Of a DNA stretch of 64,000 nucleotides, positions 47,571-58,862 are shown in pieces (the stretch's first letter is position 1; every line of letters starts with the position of its first letter). Source of the stretch: Macrotis lagotis (taxonomy: Eukaryota; Chordata; Mammalia; Peramelemorphia; Peramelidae); NCBI RefSeq assembly GCF_037893015.1, contig NC_133666.1, positions 3,656,239 through 3,720,238 on the forward strand, in the 5' to 3' direction. Below the pieces are notes generated by a model. That model worked only from the letters and a program-made list of their open reading frames with translations, did not search any database and was not told the origin of the DNA. A program made the position numbers and the translations under genes.

Positions 47571-49768
47571 TATGGATCTAGGCAAATTCAAGCATACACA
47601 ATATATAGCCGGAAAAACGCGCACTGTGTGGATATAGAAAAACACACACTCTATGAATGTAGGCAAACACACATGCACTATATGCATACAGGCAAATGGA
47701 TACAAGCTCTTTATGGATATAGGTAAACACATACACTATATGGATATAGGAGAAGACACACAAGCACCTTATGGATATAGGCAAACACACACTGAATGGA
47801 TATAGGAAAAGGCACTCATGCACCATATGGATATAGGCAAATGCACAAACACACTATATAGATATAGGTGAACAACACATATTATTTGGATATAGGCAAA
47901 CACCCATTATATGATATAGGTGAACACACTATGTGGATATAGGCGAGCACACACTATATGGACTTAGGGAAACAGACATGCACTATATGGATCTAGGCAA
48001 ATGCACACAAGCACTACGTGGATATAGGCAAATGCACATTTTATGGATATAGGCAAGCACACATGCACTATATGGGTATAGGCAAATTCACCCACACACC
48101 CTATAGATCTATGTGAATAACACACTATATGGATATAGGCAAACTCACACTATATGGATATAGGTAAACACATAAATGATAGGGATATAGGAGAAGACAA
48201 AAATACACTATATGGAAGTAGGCAAATGCACACACCCACTATATGGATTGAGGCAAATTCACACACACGCAGCATAGATATAGGCAAAAAAACACTATCT
48301 GGATGTATACACACACAGACTTTATGGATATAGGCTAACACACATTGTATGGATGTAGGCAAACACACACATCATATGGATGTAGGCAAAGGCACTCAGC
48401 GACCCTATGGATATATGGAAATTCGTGAATGCACTATATAGATATAGGTGAAAACACGCCCTATATGGATATAGGCAAGCATGCATTGTGTTATATAGGT
48501 GAGCACCCACTATGTGGATATAGGGGGACACACTATATGGACATAGGGAAACAGACATTATATGGGTTTAGGTGAACTAGCACTATATGGATATAGGTGA
48601 GCACACACTGTATGGGTATAGGTGAGCATACACTGTATGGGTATAGGCAAACACACATGCAGTATATAGATATAGGCAAACAAATACATACTATATCATT
48701 ACAGGCAAACACCCATTATATGATACAGGTGAACACACACTATATCGATATAGGCAAACACACACTATGTTGATATAGGGAATCGCACAAGCACTATATG
48801 GATATAGGCAAATGCACACATGCACTGTATAGATAAAGGTAAGCACATACTCTGTATGGATATAGGTGAACATGCACTCTATGGATATAGGTAAACAAAA
48901 ACTATATATATATATATATGAACACACACTATATGGATACAGATGGACACACCCTATGTGGATATAGGCAAACATGGGCTATATGAATATAGGTGAATGC
49001 ACACTATATGGGTATAGGTGAAAGACACTGTTTAGATATGGGTAAACACACACTATATGGATATAGGCAAACACACGAACTATATGGGTATAGGGAAACA
49101 CACATGCACTATATGGACATAGGGGAAGCAAACAAGCAGTATATGGATACAGGCAAATTCACACATGAACTATATAGCTATAGGCAAACAAACACACACT
49201 ATATGGATATAGGCAAACACAGGCAATATATGGATGTAGGCAAATGCATACAAGCACCACATGGATATAGGCAAATGCACAAACAAAATATAGATACAGG
49301 CAAACACACTATATGAATATAGGCAAACATATAGTCTGTATGGATATAGGAAAGCACACATGCACTACATGTGTACAGGCAAATACACCCACATGCTATA
49401 GGGATATAGGTGAAAACACACACTATATAGATATAGGTAAACACATAAACTATAGGGATATAGGAGAGGACACACACACTATATGGATATGGGCAAGCAT
49501 ATGTGCACTATATGAGTATAGGCAAATTAACACATGCACAATATAGATATAGGCAAAAAATGCACAATCTATGGATACAGACAGACACACCCTATATGAA
49601 TATAGGCAAACACACATGCACTATATGTATATAGGCAAATGGATACAAGCTCTATATGGATATAGGTAAACACATACCCTATATGGATATAGGAGAAGAC
49701 ATACAAGCTCTTTATGGATATAGGCAAACACACTATGTGGATATAGGGAAGCACATACACACACACGC

Positions 49769-49812
<44 letters not shown>

Positions 49813-49815
49813 GGA
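49769..49815. repeat. (TA)n and (CA)n/(GA)n inside the minisatellite
   Basis: A run of ta (49769-49795) is followed by acacac and then gagagag. A similar smaller ta run lies at 48903-48919. Confidence 0.9.
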
Positions 49816-50590
49816 GAGAGAGCAAACGCACACATGCACAATATAAATATAGGAAAGTTCATATGCTATATGGATATAGGCAAATACACAAATACACTCT
49901 ATGGATAAAGGTAAATACATACACCTTATGGATATAGGCAGACCCACACTATATGGATATAGGTAAACACAGACTATATGGATATAGGTGAACATGCACT
50001 ATATGGACATAGGTAAACACACACTATTTGGATATAGGTGAACACACACTATGTGGGCATAGGCAAACATGCATGCACTATACGGATGCAAAAAAGCACT
50101 ATATGGATACAGGCCAATTCACACATGCACTATATAGATATAGGTGAGCAAACATACACTATATGGATATAGGCAAACACACATTATATGATATCAGTGA
50201 ACACACACTATATGGATATAGGTAAACACATACTATATGGATATAGGGATTCACACATGCACTATATGGATATAGGTAAACACATATACTCTATGGATTT
50301 AGGCAAACACACACTATGTTGCTATAGGAGAACACACATGCAATAAATGGATATAGGCAAATGCACACCAGCACTAGATGTAGATAGGCAAATTCACACA
50401 TGAACTATATAGATATAGGCAAACAAACACACACTATATGGATATAGGCAAACACACACAATCACTATATGGATATAGGCGAATGCACACACATAATATA
50501 GATATAGGCAAAAACCTACTAAGTGGATATAGGCAAGCACACATGCACTATGTGGGTATAGGTCAATTCACCCATGCAGTATATATACAT

Positions 50591-50641
<51 letters not shown>

Positions 50642-50708
50642 TAGATATATAGATATAGATATATAGATAGATATAGATATATAGATATATAGATATATAG
50701 ATATATAT
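50591..50708. repeat. (GATA)n and ta/gata mix inside the minisatellite
   Basis: About 12-13 perfect gata units (50591-50642) are followed by an irregular 'atatagatatagat' stretch to about 50708. GATA repeats are the Bkm-type simple repeat often noted on sex chromosomes. Confidence 0.93.
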
Positions 50709-51955
50709 GAAAAACATACACTATATGGATATAGGCAAACACATACTATATGGATATATGCAAACACATACCATATGGATATAGGTAAACACATAAACTA
50801 CAGGGATATATGAGAAGACACACGCACTATATGAATACAGGCAAATGCACACATGCTCTATATGGATCTAAGCAAATTCACACACACAGAATACAGATAT
50901 AGGTGAAAAACACACATTGTAATTATATAGACAAACACACTATATGAATATAGGCAAACATACATGCACTATATGGATATAGGCAAACACACATGCACTA
51001 TATAAATATAGGCAAACACATAAACTATATGGATTTTGGTAAACACATAATCTATATGAATATATGCAAAGACCCATGCACTATATGGATATAGGCAAAA
51101 AATTCATACTATATGGATTTAGGCAAGCACACACTATATGGATATAGATGAATGCACACACACAATAGAGATATAGGCAAACATATGCTATATGGATATA
51201 GGCAAACACACATGCACTATATGGAAATAGGCAAATGAACACATGCACAATATGGTTATAGGTGAACACACACAATATATGGATATAGGCAAACACATAC
51301 TATATGAATATAGGAGAACCCACACAATAAATGGATAGGTGTGAACACTCACACTTTATGGACATAGGCAAACATACATGCACTATATGGATATTGGAAA
51401 CTGCATACATGGACTGTATAGATATAGGCAAAAACACACTATATGGAAATAGGCAAGCACACTGTATGATATAGATGAACACACACTATATGGATATAGG
51501 AAATGCACACATGTACTATATGGATATAGGTGAATTCACAAATATATATACACATATATGTATGTATATACACATATACAAATATATAGGCAAACACACA
51601 CTATATGGATATAGGAGAACACACACAATATATGGATAGAGACAAAGACACATTATATGGACATAGGCAAACACACACTATGTGGATATAGGTGGATGCA
51701 CACACTATATGGATATAGGGGAACACATGCACTATATGGATACAGGCAAATGCACACAAGCACTATATGGATATAGGAAATGTACACATGCACTATATGG
51801 ATGTAGGCAAATGCACACTAACACACTATATAGATATAGGTGAAAAACATACACTATATGGATATAGGAGAACACATACAATATATGGATAGATGCAAAC
51901 AGACACATTATATGGACACAGGCAAACACAACACTATATGGATATAGGTGAATCT

Positions 51956-52677
51956 AAGATCATACCTTCTTTGGCAGGCCTCAGTGGCAATAATCCACTC
52001 AGGATTGCCTCAGATGGAGGCAAATGGATCAGGAATGACCATTGCAGTAAGGAAACTAGGTTATGGTTCAAGGGCCTAATTTTGAAACCACTGCAGAATG
52101 TCAGGTTCTGCTGAGACTAGGAGTTGATGGTGATGGTTTGAGCACAGTACCAGAGGTGATTGTGGCCAGGCATTGTGGCCTTTGAGTTTTTGGATTTTCC
52201 TTCATCACAAATAGATCAGTATTGGACTATGAAAGCCGAGAGAAAGCCAATCACGAAGAGATCCTGTTGACTGGGCACCTTGCTGCTGAGAAGTTGGAGC
52301 AACTTGTCTGTCTTCTTGTGGAAAGCATGCAGCCACCATCTAAGAACACATTTTGATCCACAGGTCACTCGACGTCTCTTTTTCCTGCTGTCCACTTTGA
52401 ATTCCATTCACTGGCCAACTTTGCCTTCTTGCTTGAGCCATTTAGTTTTGTGCCCTGAGATTGTGGTAGACAAATGAGAAATACTAGAGATTATCAACTT
52501 ATCCTTTCATCTGCTTCCTAATGGTACTGAATTCTTTTTACTCTACTGATTCCTTCCCTGCCGTGAAAAGCTGATCATTCCACTACAGCTTCTACCCACA
52601 GTCAGCATCCTTCACGCATTTTGCACTAAAGCTGTTGCTAATATTTTGAAGACTACTGATACATTCGCTGAGGTCTT
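51956..52677. other. No recognised feature
   Basis: Unique-looking sequence directly right of the array, up to a SINE target duplication. No gene family is recognised. Confidence 0.6.
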
Positions 52678-52689
52678 ACTCTGCCATCC

Positions 52690-52833
52690 ATTTTTTTCAA
52701 GGCAATGGGGTTAAGTGGCTTGCCCAAGGCCACACGGCCAGGTAATTATTAAGTGTCTGAGCTTGGATTTGAACCCAGGTAATCCTGACTGCAAGGCTGG
52801 TGCTCTATCCACTGTGCCACCTAGCTGCCCCTC
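52690..52833 (-). mobile_element. tRNA-derived SINE with target duplication
   Basis: This reverse copy reads 'tttcaaggcaatggggttaa' to 'ccacctagctgcccc'. It is flanked by a perfect 12-bp duplication, actctgccatcc, at 52678-52689 and 52834-52845. Confidence 0.92.
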
Positions 52834-53314
52834 ACTCTGCCATCCTTTGACTGGCCCTTTGTGGTCCAGACCAGGATGTGTTACAAACTTAGTACTATGT
52901 GGGAATGAAAAGACAGATAGAAATGTATCTGCCTTCCTGTGCTGAACACTTGGCTTGGTGGAGTACAGTTTAGGCTGTGAGAATGCATATAATATGTATG
53001 ATGATCTCACAAAATGTGTACAGGCTACTTAGATTAATAAGGAATGGGTATTTCACTAGGTGTATCTCAGTAAGTTGTGCGCAGGATCTTCCAACAGTGA
53101 AGTCAGGAAGCGATGTTTTCTTTAACTTCGGCTGTTTTCATTCAGTTCAATTAAACATGCATTTAAGTTCCACTGTGTGCGAGGAACTCTTTGGTACTGT
53201 CAGAGAGATAAATAAAAGCTAAGTTCCTACTATCAAAGGGCATTTGGTGTGGTAAGGGCACGTGAGATATAAGTGTACCCCAATAGAATATAGAACAACA
53301 TTTTAAAGCCAGGA

Positions 53315-53400
53315 AAGAATTTGGAGTTCACTAAATCTAATCCCTCATTTTACAAATGAGGAAACAGAAGGAGGATTTCAAAGTCACATAGTGAGTTAGC
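53315..53400 (-). mobile_element. MIR/MAR1 fragment
   Basis: It contains 'ttttacaaatgaggaaacag' and 'tcacatagtgagttagcatt', a short reverse CORE-SINE remnant. Confidence 0.5.
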
Positions 53401-54270
53401 ATTCCAGTTATAGGAACTTGCAAGAACATAGAACAGAGAGGTGGGAAAAAATTCAAAGACTAGTGAATTATCCCTTTCTCAGGGTTCCTCAAGGAGAATT
53501 ATTTGGATAAGGCTAAAAAAATCTTAAATGCCTGACTAAGGAATCTGGGTTTTAATCCAGGAAAAAAATGAGATTATTAAATTGTCAGCAAGGGAGAGAT
53601 GAGTAATGTGCCTATACATTAAGAAACTGACTAGCAGCTCTCTAAATTAGGACAGAGAAACAAGTTTAGAGAGGAGTTTAAAAACCTAGACCATGAACTT
53701 AGTTGGTGACAGCATTGATCATTCAAGAGATGTCAGAAGTAGAATTCTTAAGGCATAGCAATTTACTTGGAAGGTTAGGGGAGAGTCAAAAATGATCCCA
53801 AGTTTCCAGTTTTGGGAAAGTGAAATATGATGGTGCTATTAAGAAGAAATAATTAGAAAGATGGTGAATTTTATGGGGAAAAAGGAATGAGTTGAGCTTG
53901 ATTTGGTCTATGATGTCTAGTTGGAACTGTGCAGTAATTTGTGAATTATTGGCATATGGGGTTGGTTCTGGGAGTAGATAAGTCCAAGAAAGCAAGGTGC
54001 AGAGGATGGGTCAAGGGAGAGTTTTTACATTTAAGGGGTGATAGGAGAATGAAACCCCTGTTACCAAAGAGTAAAGAGGATGTCAAAGGAGTCAGATTTT
54101 GCATAAAAGGCAAGGGAAGAGGAGAGAAAAGTTCACTGGGTTTGGCAATTAGGGGGTCAGTGGTAACTTCAGAGAATAGTTTCACAAGACTGATAGGAGT
54201 AGCAGTCATTAGGTCATAGGCGTTTCAATAAGCTAGTGGTCAGGAAGTAGAGAAATAATTCACTTCAGAG
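53400..54270 (-). mobile_element. Possible antisense L2 fossil
   Basis: This purine-rich sequence has 'tttggcaattagggggtcag' and 'aacttcagagaatagtttca', which resemble antisense L2 ORF2. It is too diverged to be sure. Confidence 0.35.
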
Positions 54271-55149
54271 TGAATTCAACAAAGGAACTAGAGTTTTCCA
54301 GTATGTATGACATTGTGGCTATAGCTGAAACAAAGGAAGTAGTTGTATTTGTTTCCCAGATAGCCAAAATGTTCAACCAGGTCAAAACTGTAAAATTGGT
54401 CTGGCACCCTTCTACTTTTCTGCAGGATTTTCCCTACTCCTGATGAACCTTAGCCCCAAGGCGACTAGTACTCTCATGCTTACTTATGACAAGCCAGGAG
54501 TGCTATTGGGGTGCTTTTGTTTACTAGCCAAAGCCCCAATCCCTTTCTATAAAAGCATACTGTTCCAGTTAGATATTAAAAGAAGGAAATGGTTTTAGTT
54601 TGATATCAGGATGTCTCTGGCTTTCTTGCTGAATTTTACCCAGCCTTTGTTATAATGTCAGTTTTCACCACCACCCAAACAGTTGCTGTATACAATTTGC
54701 CATTCACATTTGCTTTTTCTCTTTGCTGGACAGACGTTCTGATTCGAGATCATTTTTTCAGCATTTCTCTTTTCTAGTTAAGCACCCAACTATAATTTCT
54801 TTATATTCATAGGAGAAAAGACAGTATTTGGGTATCTGTTAAAGAGGGTGAAATTAACACAAGATAGGCTCATTACTCTGTTTTGTATCTCTTCATACCA
54901 CGACTTAGGTCTCCGATAGAACTAAGATAATGGAACCCTGCTAAAGGACCCAAGAGTATCTAAGTGACTTTCCGGACCAAACAAGGCTTAATTAGCAAGT
55001 GTGCAGAAAGCAATAGTATGCCATAAGAGTTGCACTAGAAGTGGGTTGAGCTCTTTGTGGGACAAAGTGACTACCTAATTTCCCTGTCACTGAAAAGAAA
55101 TTGATTCATTTTGTGGTATCCCAACAACAAAAGGTAGAATAAAAATTAG
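54271..55149. other. No recognised gene; promoter-like patch
   Basis: Mostly featureless. A TATA-like 'tctataaaagcatactg' lies near 54546-54562, after a CCAAT-like 'gccccaatcc'. It could be a solitary old LTR or chance. Confidence 0.35.
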
Positions 55150-55495
55150 CCCAGGCCTTAACTCTCACTATTCTCTGTGCCCTTTCATCTCTTGAACACT
55201 GAACAACTTTTCTAAAAATGTAGCCTCTTTCAGGAAGCATGACTTAAAATTCCTCCAATAAGAAATTACTTTTCTTTCCTTGGGTCTTGAATAGCCCTTT
55301 GGTACCTATCTTAATTTTTTATGTATTCTATTTTGCACTGGAGTTCTGGATATTGATTCATCACATTGTCAATTTCTGCATTTTATACCTCCCAAAGGAT
55401 TGTAAGCTCTATGAGAGTGACTGTGCTTTAACTGCATTTTTATCTTCTTAATCACCTAATTTATTTCGTACTTAATAAAATGGTCAATAATTGAA
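55150..55495 (+). mobile_element. L2 3' end fragment
   Basis: It contains 'gattgtaagctctatgagag' and ends 'aataaaatggtcaataattg', the pattern of the L2 3' terminus. Confidence 0.55.
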
Positions 55496-55584
55496 TGGAA
55501 AAACTTAACTCTAAGGAACTCCAATTTATAATAGGATTCTGGGACTTTACAAAGTGTTTTTTCTGACACCATTAAATTCTATGT

Positions 55585-57040
55585 ATTTTTTCATGCAAAA
55601 CAAAAGAAGTTCCTTTAAAGCAGGATTCAATCGCCAAAGCAAATTCAGGATCTCAGAAATGAATGCAAGCTCCTAGTGGGCCGATAGGTTTAAAATTAAA
55701 GTTCTCTTCTCTATGGGCATCATCTACAGCTTCGAGGAAGGCCAGAATCTGTGGTCCGAATCGCCTTATTGGGTCAGATTTACACTCCTTCCATAGGTTT
55801 AGGTGTTGTTGTTCCTCAAGCGGTATTCTCTGCAAACGGGACTTTTCTTTCCTAATTCGATAATATTCTGGACGATCTTTTTTTATAGCTTCATGTTGAT
55901 GTTTTATGTCTTGAACAAGTGAATATTTTTGATGTTTGACATTCTTTAATATTTCCTTCAGCATGGAAGTCTTTTCCTGCTTTTCCAACTCTGCTAGCTC
56001 CAGACTCATTTTCAGGCCTTCAGCTTTGTTATGAAGTCACTCAGCAAGTTTGTGTAATGTATCCCATTCATTTTCCAAAGAATTATAGAAAGCCTCACGG
56101 CTTGACTGTAGGCCTTTTCTGTTCTTTCAACATCTTCTTTGGACTCAATGCATTTGGACTCTACTATAGCAGTTTTTTCATTTAACTTTTGCATGTTCTC
56201 ATCAATGGTTCCTTGCTTTTCTTTGAATACAATAAATTTGGTTTTGGGGACTTCCGGTTTCTTATTTAATTTAACAGTACTTTGGTCTCCATTATTTACA
56301 TTACTAATCATATCATTAAGTTCTCGTTCAGTTTCATTTATTAGCAGCCAAGTCATTTCATCTCTTAAGGCTTTTAACTTCTGCATCAGCACCACCATCT
56401 GCTGATTCTGCTCCTCTGTGGCTCTTCCCTGACTTTTGAGCATCTCCAGCTGTCTTCTCCTTGGTCTATCCCCAGCTGGATTCTGGCTTTTCTCTCCAAA
56501 ATTTCTAAGTACTCTTCTGGCCTCTTTTCTAGTCCAGTCACTTTCAGAAACAATTTATATCTATTACCATAATGTCTGCTGTAACAATTGCCTGCCCATT
56601 TCTTGTGATAAAATGCACACTGGATTATCCACCAGGATTCTAAAATGATCAAAAGTAGCTGTAAGCTCTGCTTTCTGTGAAAAAACCAGGTTTCCTGTGT
56701 GGTCTTTCAGTTTGTACCTTGGATTCCTGTTGACACTGATGCACTGCTGTATGGTGATGGAGTTCCCATACAACTCAGATTTGAAAGCATCCCCCCTCTA
56801 TTCTTTAAGGTGATGGAGATGTTGGCAGAAGCCTCTCCAACTGTCACAAACTTTCTCAAAGAACATCTTAACGACTGCCCACCAAGACCAGCTATGAGAG
56901 CCATCACCAATGCACTCTTGCCCCTTTGGCCCACCACAAAGTTGACACTGGACCCAAATTTCAGTGGCCCAAGCCTGGCATGACACAGAAAGTTCTCCAA
57001 CTGGATACATTCAGTGCTGCCCACTTTCCCTGAGGCCAAC
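55585..57040 (-). pseudogene. SMC6: Processed SMC6 pseudogene, N-terminal half only
   Basis: SMC6 is the ATPase core of the SMC5/6 complex that guards chromosomes in recombination and repair. Read on the - strand from about 57030, the sequence follows SMC6 (from memory) from its first beta strand (ECIQLENFLCHARLGPLKFG) through the ATP-binding region, then YGNSITIQQCISVNRNPRYK, FDHFRILVDNPVCILSQEM and the first coiled coil. It reaches the hinge entry at RRFGPQILAFLEAVDDAHRE and KPIGPLGACIHF. After a stop it goes on as DPEFALAIESCFKG, ending near 55590. About 480 codons run without introns, so it is a retrocopy. At least three frame changes and one stop break it. The P-loop is shortened to GQRGKS (human GNNGSGKS). 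Identity to human looks only about 55-65%, so it is old. The C-terminal half is missing. Confidence 0.88.
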
Positions 57041-57199
57041 TGAGAAGCAGCATCTCCCTGAGACACATAGCCTTGGCAGCCAAAGGGACAACCACTCTCC
57101 TGCCTGGAGGGGAGGTCCTTTTGAATGAATAAAGGAGAAGACTTTGGTTTTGAAACCATTATTTCAGAAAGAAACATATGTATCATCATAATAATCCAA

Positions 57200-58044
57200 T
57201 TTATAAATAAACAGATATAAAACCCTTTTAGATCCTAGGTGGGTATGACCTTAGAACCAGAATCCTCAGGCTGGGAACAGCCTTAGAATAAAGGAATGTC
57301 TGGCTTTCCAAGAACCATTCAAGAGGGAGAGATGGTAGCAATGAACATGTGAAATTTCTCCAAAAGTGGGAAGACCTGCCTTGGAATGTTCCCATTCAAA
57401 AAGTAAAATAAAACTGACATAATTGATTTGGGAAGATACCTAGAACCTAAAATATCTGATCTGAATGGAAATTTCTAATCATGCATTTGGAGCCAGATGA
57501 GGCTATAGACGTTTAGTGTTGGGAGAGTCTGGAACCAGGACAATGGGAAATGATCAGAGGTTCAAAATGGAAATTTCAGAAGTTTGAGGAATTTAGCACA
57601 GTTAAGTTCAGGTTTGGGAGTAGCCCTGGAGAAAAGCACACAAAATTTAGCAAAATCTTTACAAAAAGAAATGTTAGGCCAAGGAGCACTCTTAGAACAA
57701 GGAACATCAGACTTGGAGCAATCTAAAAACTTCCAGATGCCATAGCTAAGAGGGCTCTGCAATGGGCCTTAGAATAGAAAATACATGAAATGGTAAGGTT
57801 TAATGCTCTTGTATATTCATTGTGAGCTAACCTATTGACCAGTTCTAGGAAAATGAGAAACAAGAAGAGGTCATGGTTTTCCCAAGATATTAGTCATTTT
57901 TTCCACTTTAATTAATATTACACAGTGAAAAAGCTTTAAAAACCCCCAACAAACTCACATCTTCACCCACCTAGCTAAAACAGTTTGGTGAAAGTGCTGG
58001 ATATTTTTTTAGCCAAACGGACTCCCAGAATTCTGAAAAATCTG
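57200..58044. other. No recognised feature
   Basis: Featureless AT-rich sequence between the SMC6 pseudogene and an L1 3' end. Confidence 0.55.
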
Positions 58045-58227
58045 CACAATGAAACAAATGCATGGATACACATGTTAAAGACTATATCAGATTACCTTCA
58101 GATGGGGAAGGGGGTGGAAGGAGAAAAAATTCTAAAACTCAAAACCTTGCCAGAAAAAAATGATTGGTAGAAACTAAAATTGTATGGAATTGGAAAACAA
58201 ATAAAATATTTAGATAATTAAAAAAGA
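58045..58227 (+). mobile_element. L1 3' end fragment
   Basis: It shares 'actcaaaaccttgcc', 'gattggtagaaactaaaatt' and 'ggaaaacaaataaaatattt' with the fragment at 40326-40532. It is a second 5'-truncated copy of that L1 subfamily. Confidence 0.75.
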
Positions 58228-58835
58228 AATCAGCAAAAAAAGAAATATCAATAAAATCTGTACATTATGTTAATAAACCATTAAAAAGTTTTATAAAACC
58301 CTTATAGATGATTGGAAATTGATGTTTAGCAAAAAAAAAATTGTCAGTTAGACAGTATTTAAAACACTGAAGTCCTAGACATTCAGATGCCCTTCGAAGA
58401 GGTACTTTGAAGGTAGTCTAGAGGGTAGAATACAGATTTTCCTGCCAGGAGTTAGCCCTTCTTCTGACTGTGCCAATGAGCAGTGGAAAGTGAAGTCATA
58501 GTACTGGATCAGGAAGGGCACTTTGAACTTACATCTAAGCCTGAAGTCAATTGGGAATTTAAAATCCAGAGCTGGATTAGGTTGTAGAAGCTGGAATGTT
58601 AATATTGGGAGGAAGGAGAACACAGAGGCTGGGAGATGTCCAGAGCCTAAGAATGGTAATCATCAGAAACAGTAGGATCTCGGCACACAGCTCCTAGTCT
58701 AGTCTTGGAAAAGGGAATGAGGGATTGAGGAGAAACCTTAGAAAAAGAAATTAGAGCTAGCAGAACCTGTGGAACCTAGCATATGGGAAACAGGATTGCC
58801 ACATTCATATATGTGGGAATTCATAGATACATACA

Positions 58836-58862
58836 TTCATTTGCCTATATCCACAAATAGAT
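58836..58862 (-). repeat. Stray minisatellite-like unit, inverted
   Basis: The reverse complement reads ctatttgtggatataggcaa followed by atgaatg. This matches array units such as 'ctatttggatataggcaaat' near 47050 except for one inserted base. It lies about 6.9 kb right of the array and in the opposite orientation. Confidence 0.6.

Larger units (their letters stand above)
46011..51955. repeat. Large AT/CA-rich minisatellite with higher-order blocks
   Basis: For almost 6 kb the sequence is a head-to-tail array of units of about 25-30 bp. The common form is 'actatatggatataggcaaa' followed by 'cacacatgc', in one orientation. I estimate roughly 200 units. The core 'tatatggatatagg' is the most constant part. 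The spacer varies among 'caaacacacatgcac', 'tgaacacacac', 'caaattcacacatgaac' and 'agaagacacac'. Groups of distinct units recur in the same order, a sign of higher-order repeats. Both edges are sharp, against unique sequence. Both strands stay open for long stretches and give repetitive peptides (HYMDIGKHT on +, YIHIVCVCLYPYS on -). This follows from units without stop codons and is not evidence of a gene. I do not recognise it as a named satellite. Confidence 0.95.

Noticed and set aside
46015-51900. Many long open frames in the tandem array with peptides like HYMDIGKHT and CLYPYSVC
   Set aside because: They occur on both strands and in all phases because the repeat unit lacks stop codons. 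They have no gene context.
46011-51955. CRISPR-like array
   Set aside because: Units vary continuously, have no constant repeat with unique spacers, and the genome is a vertebrate nucleus.
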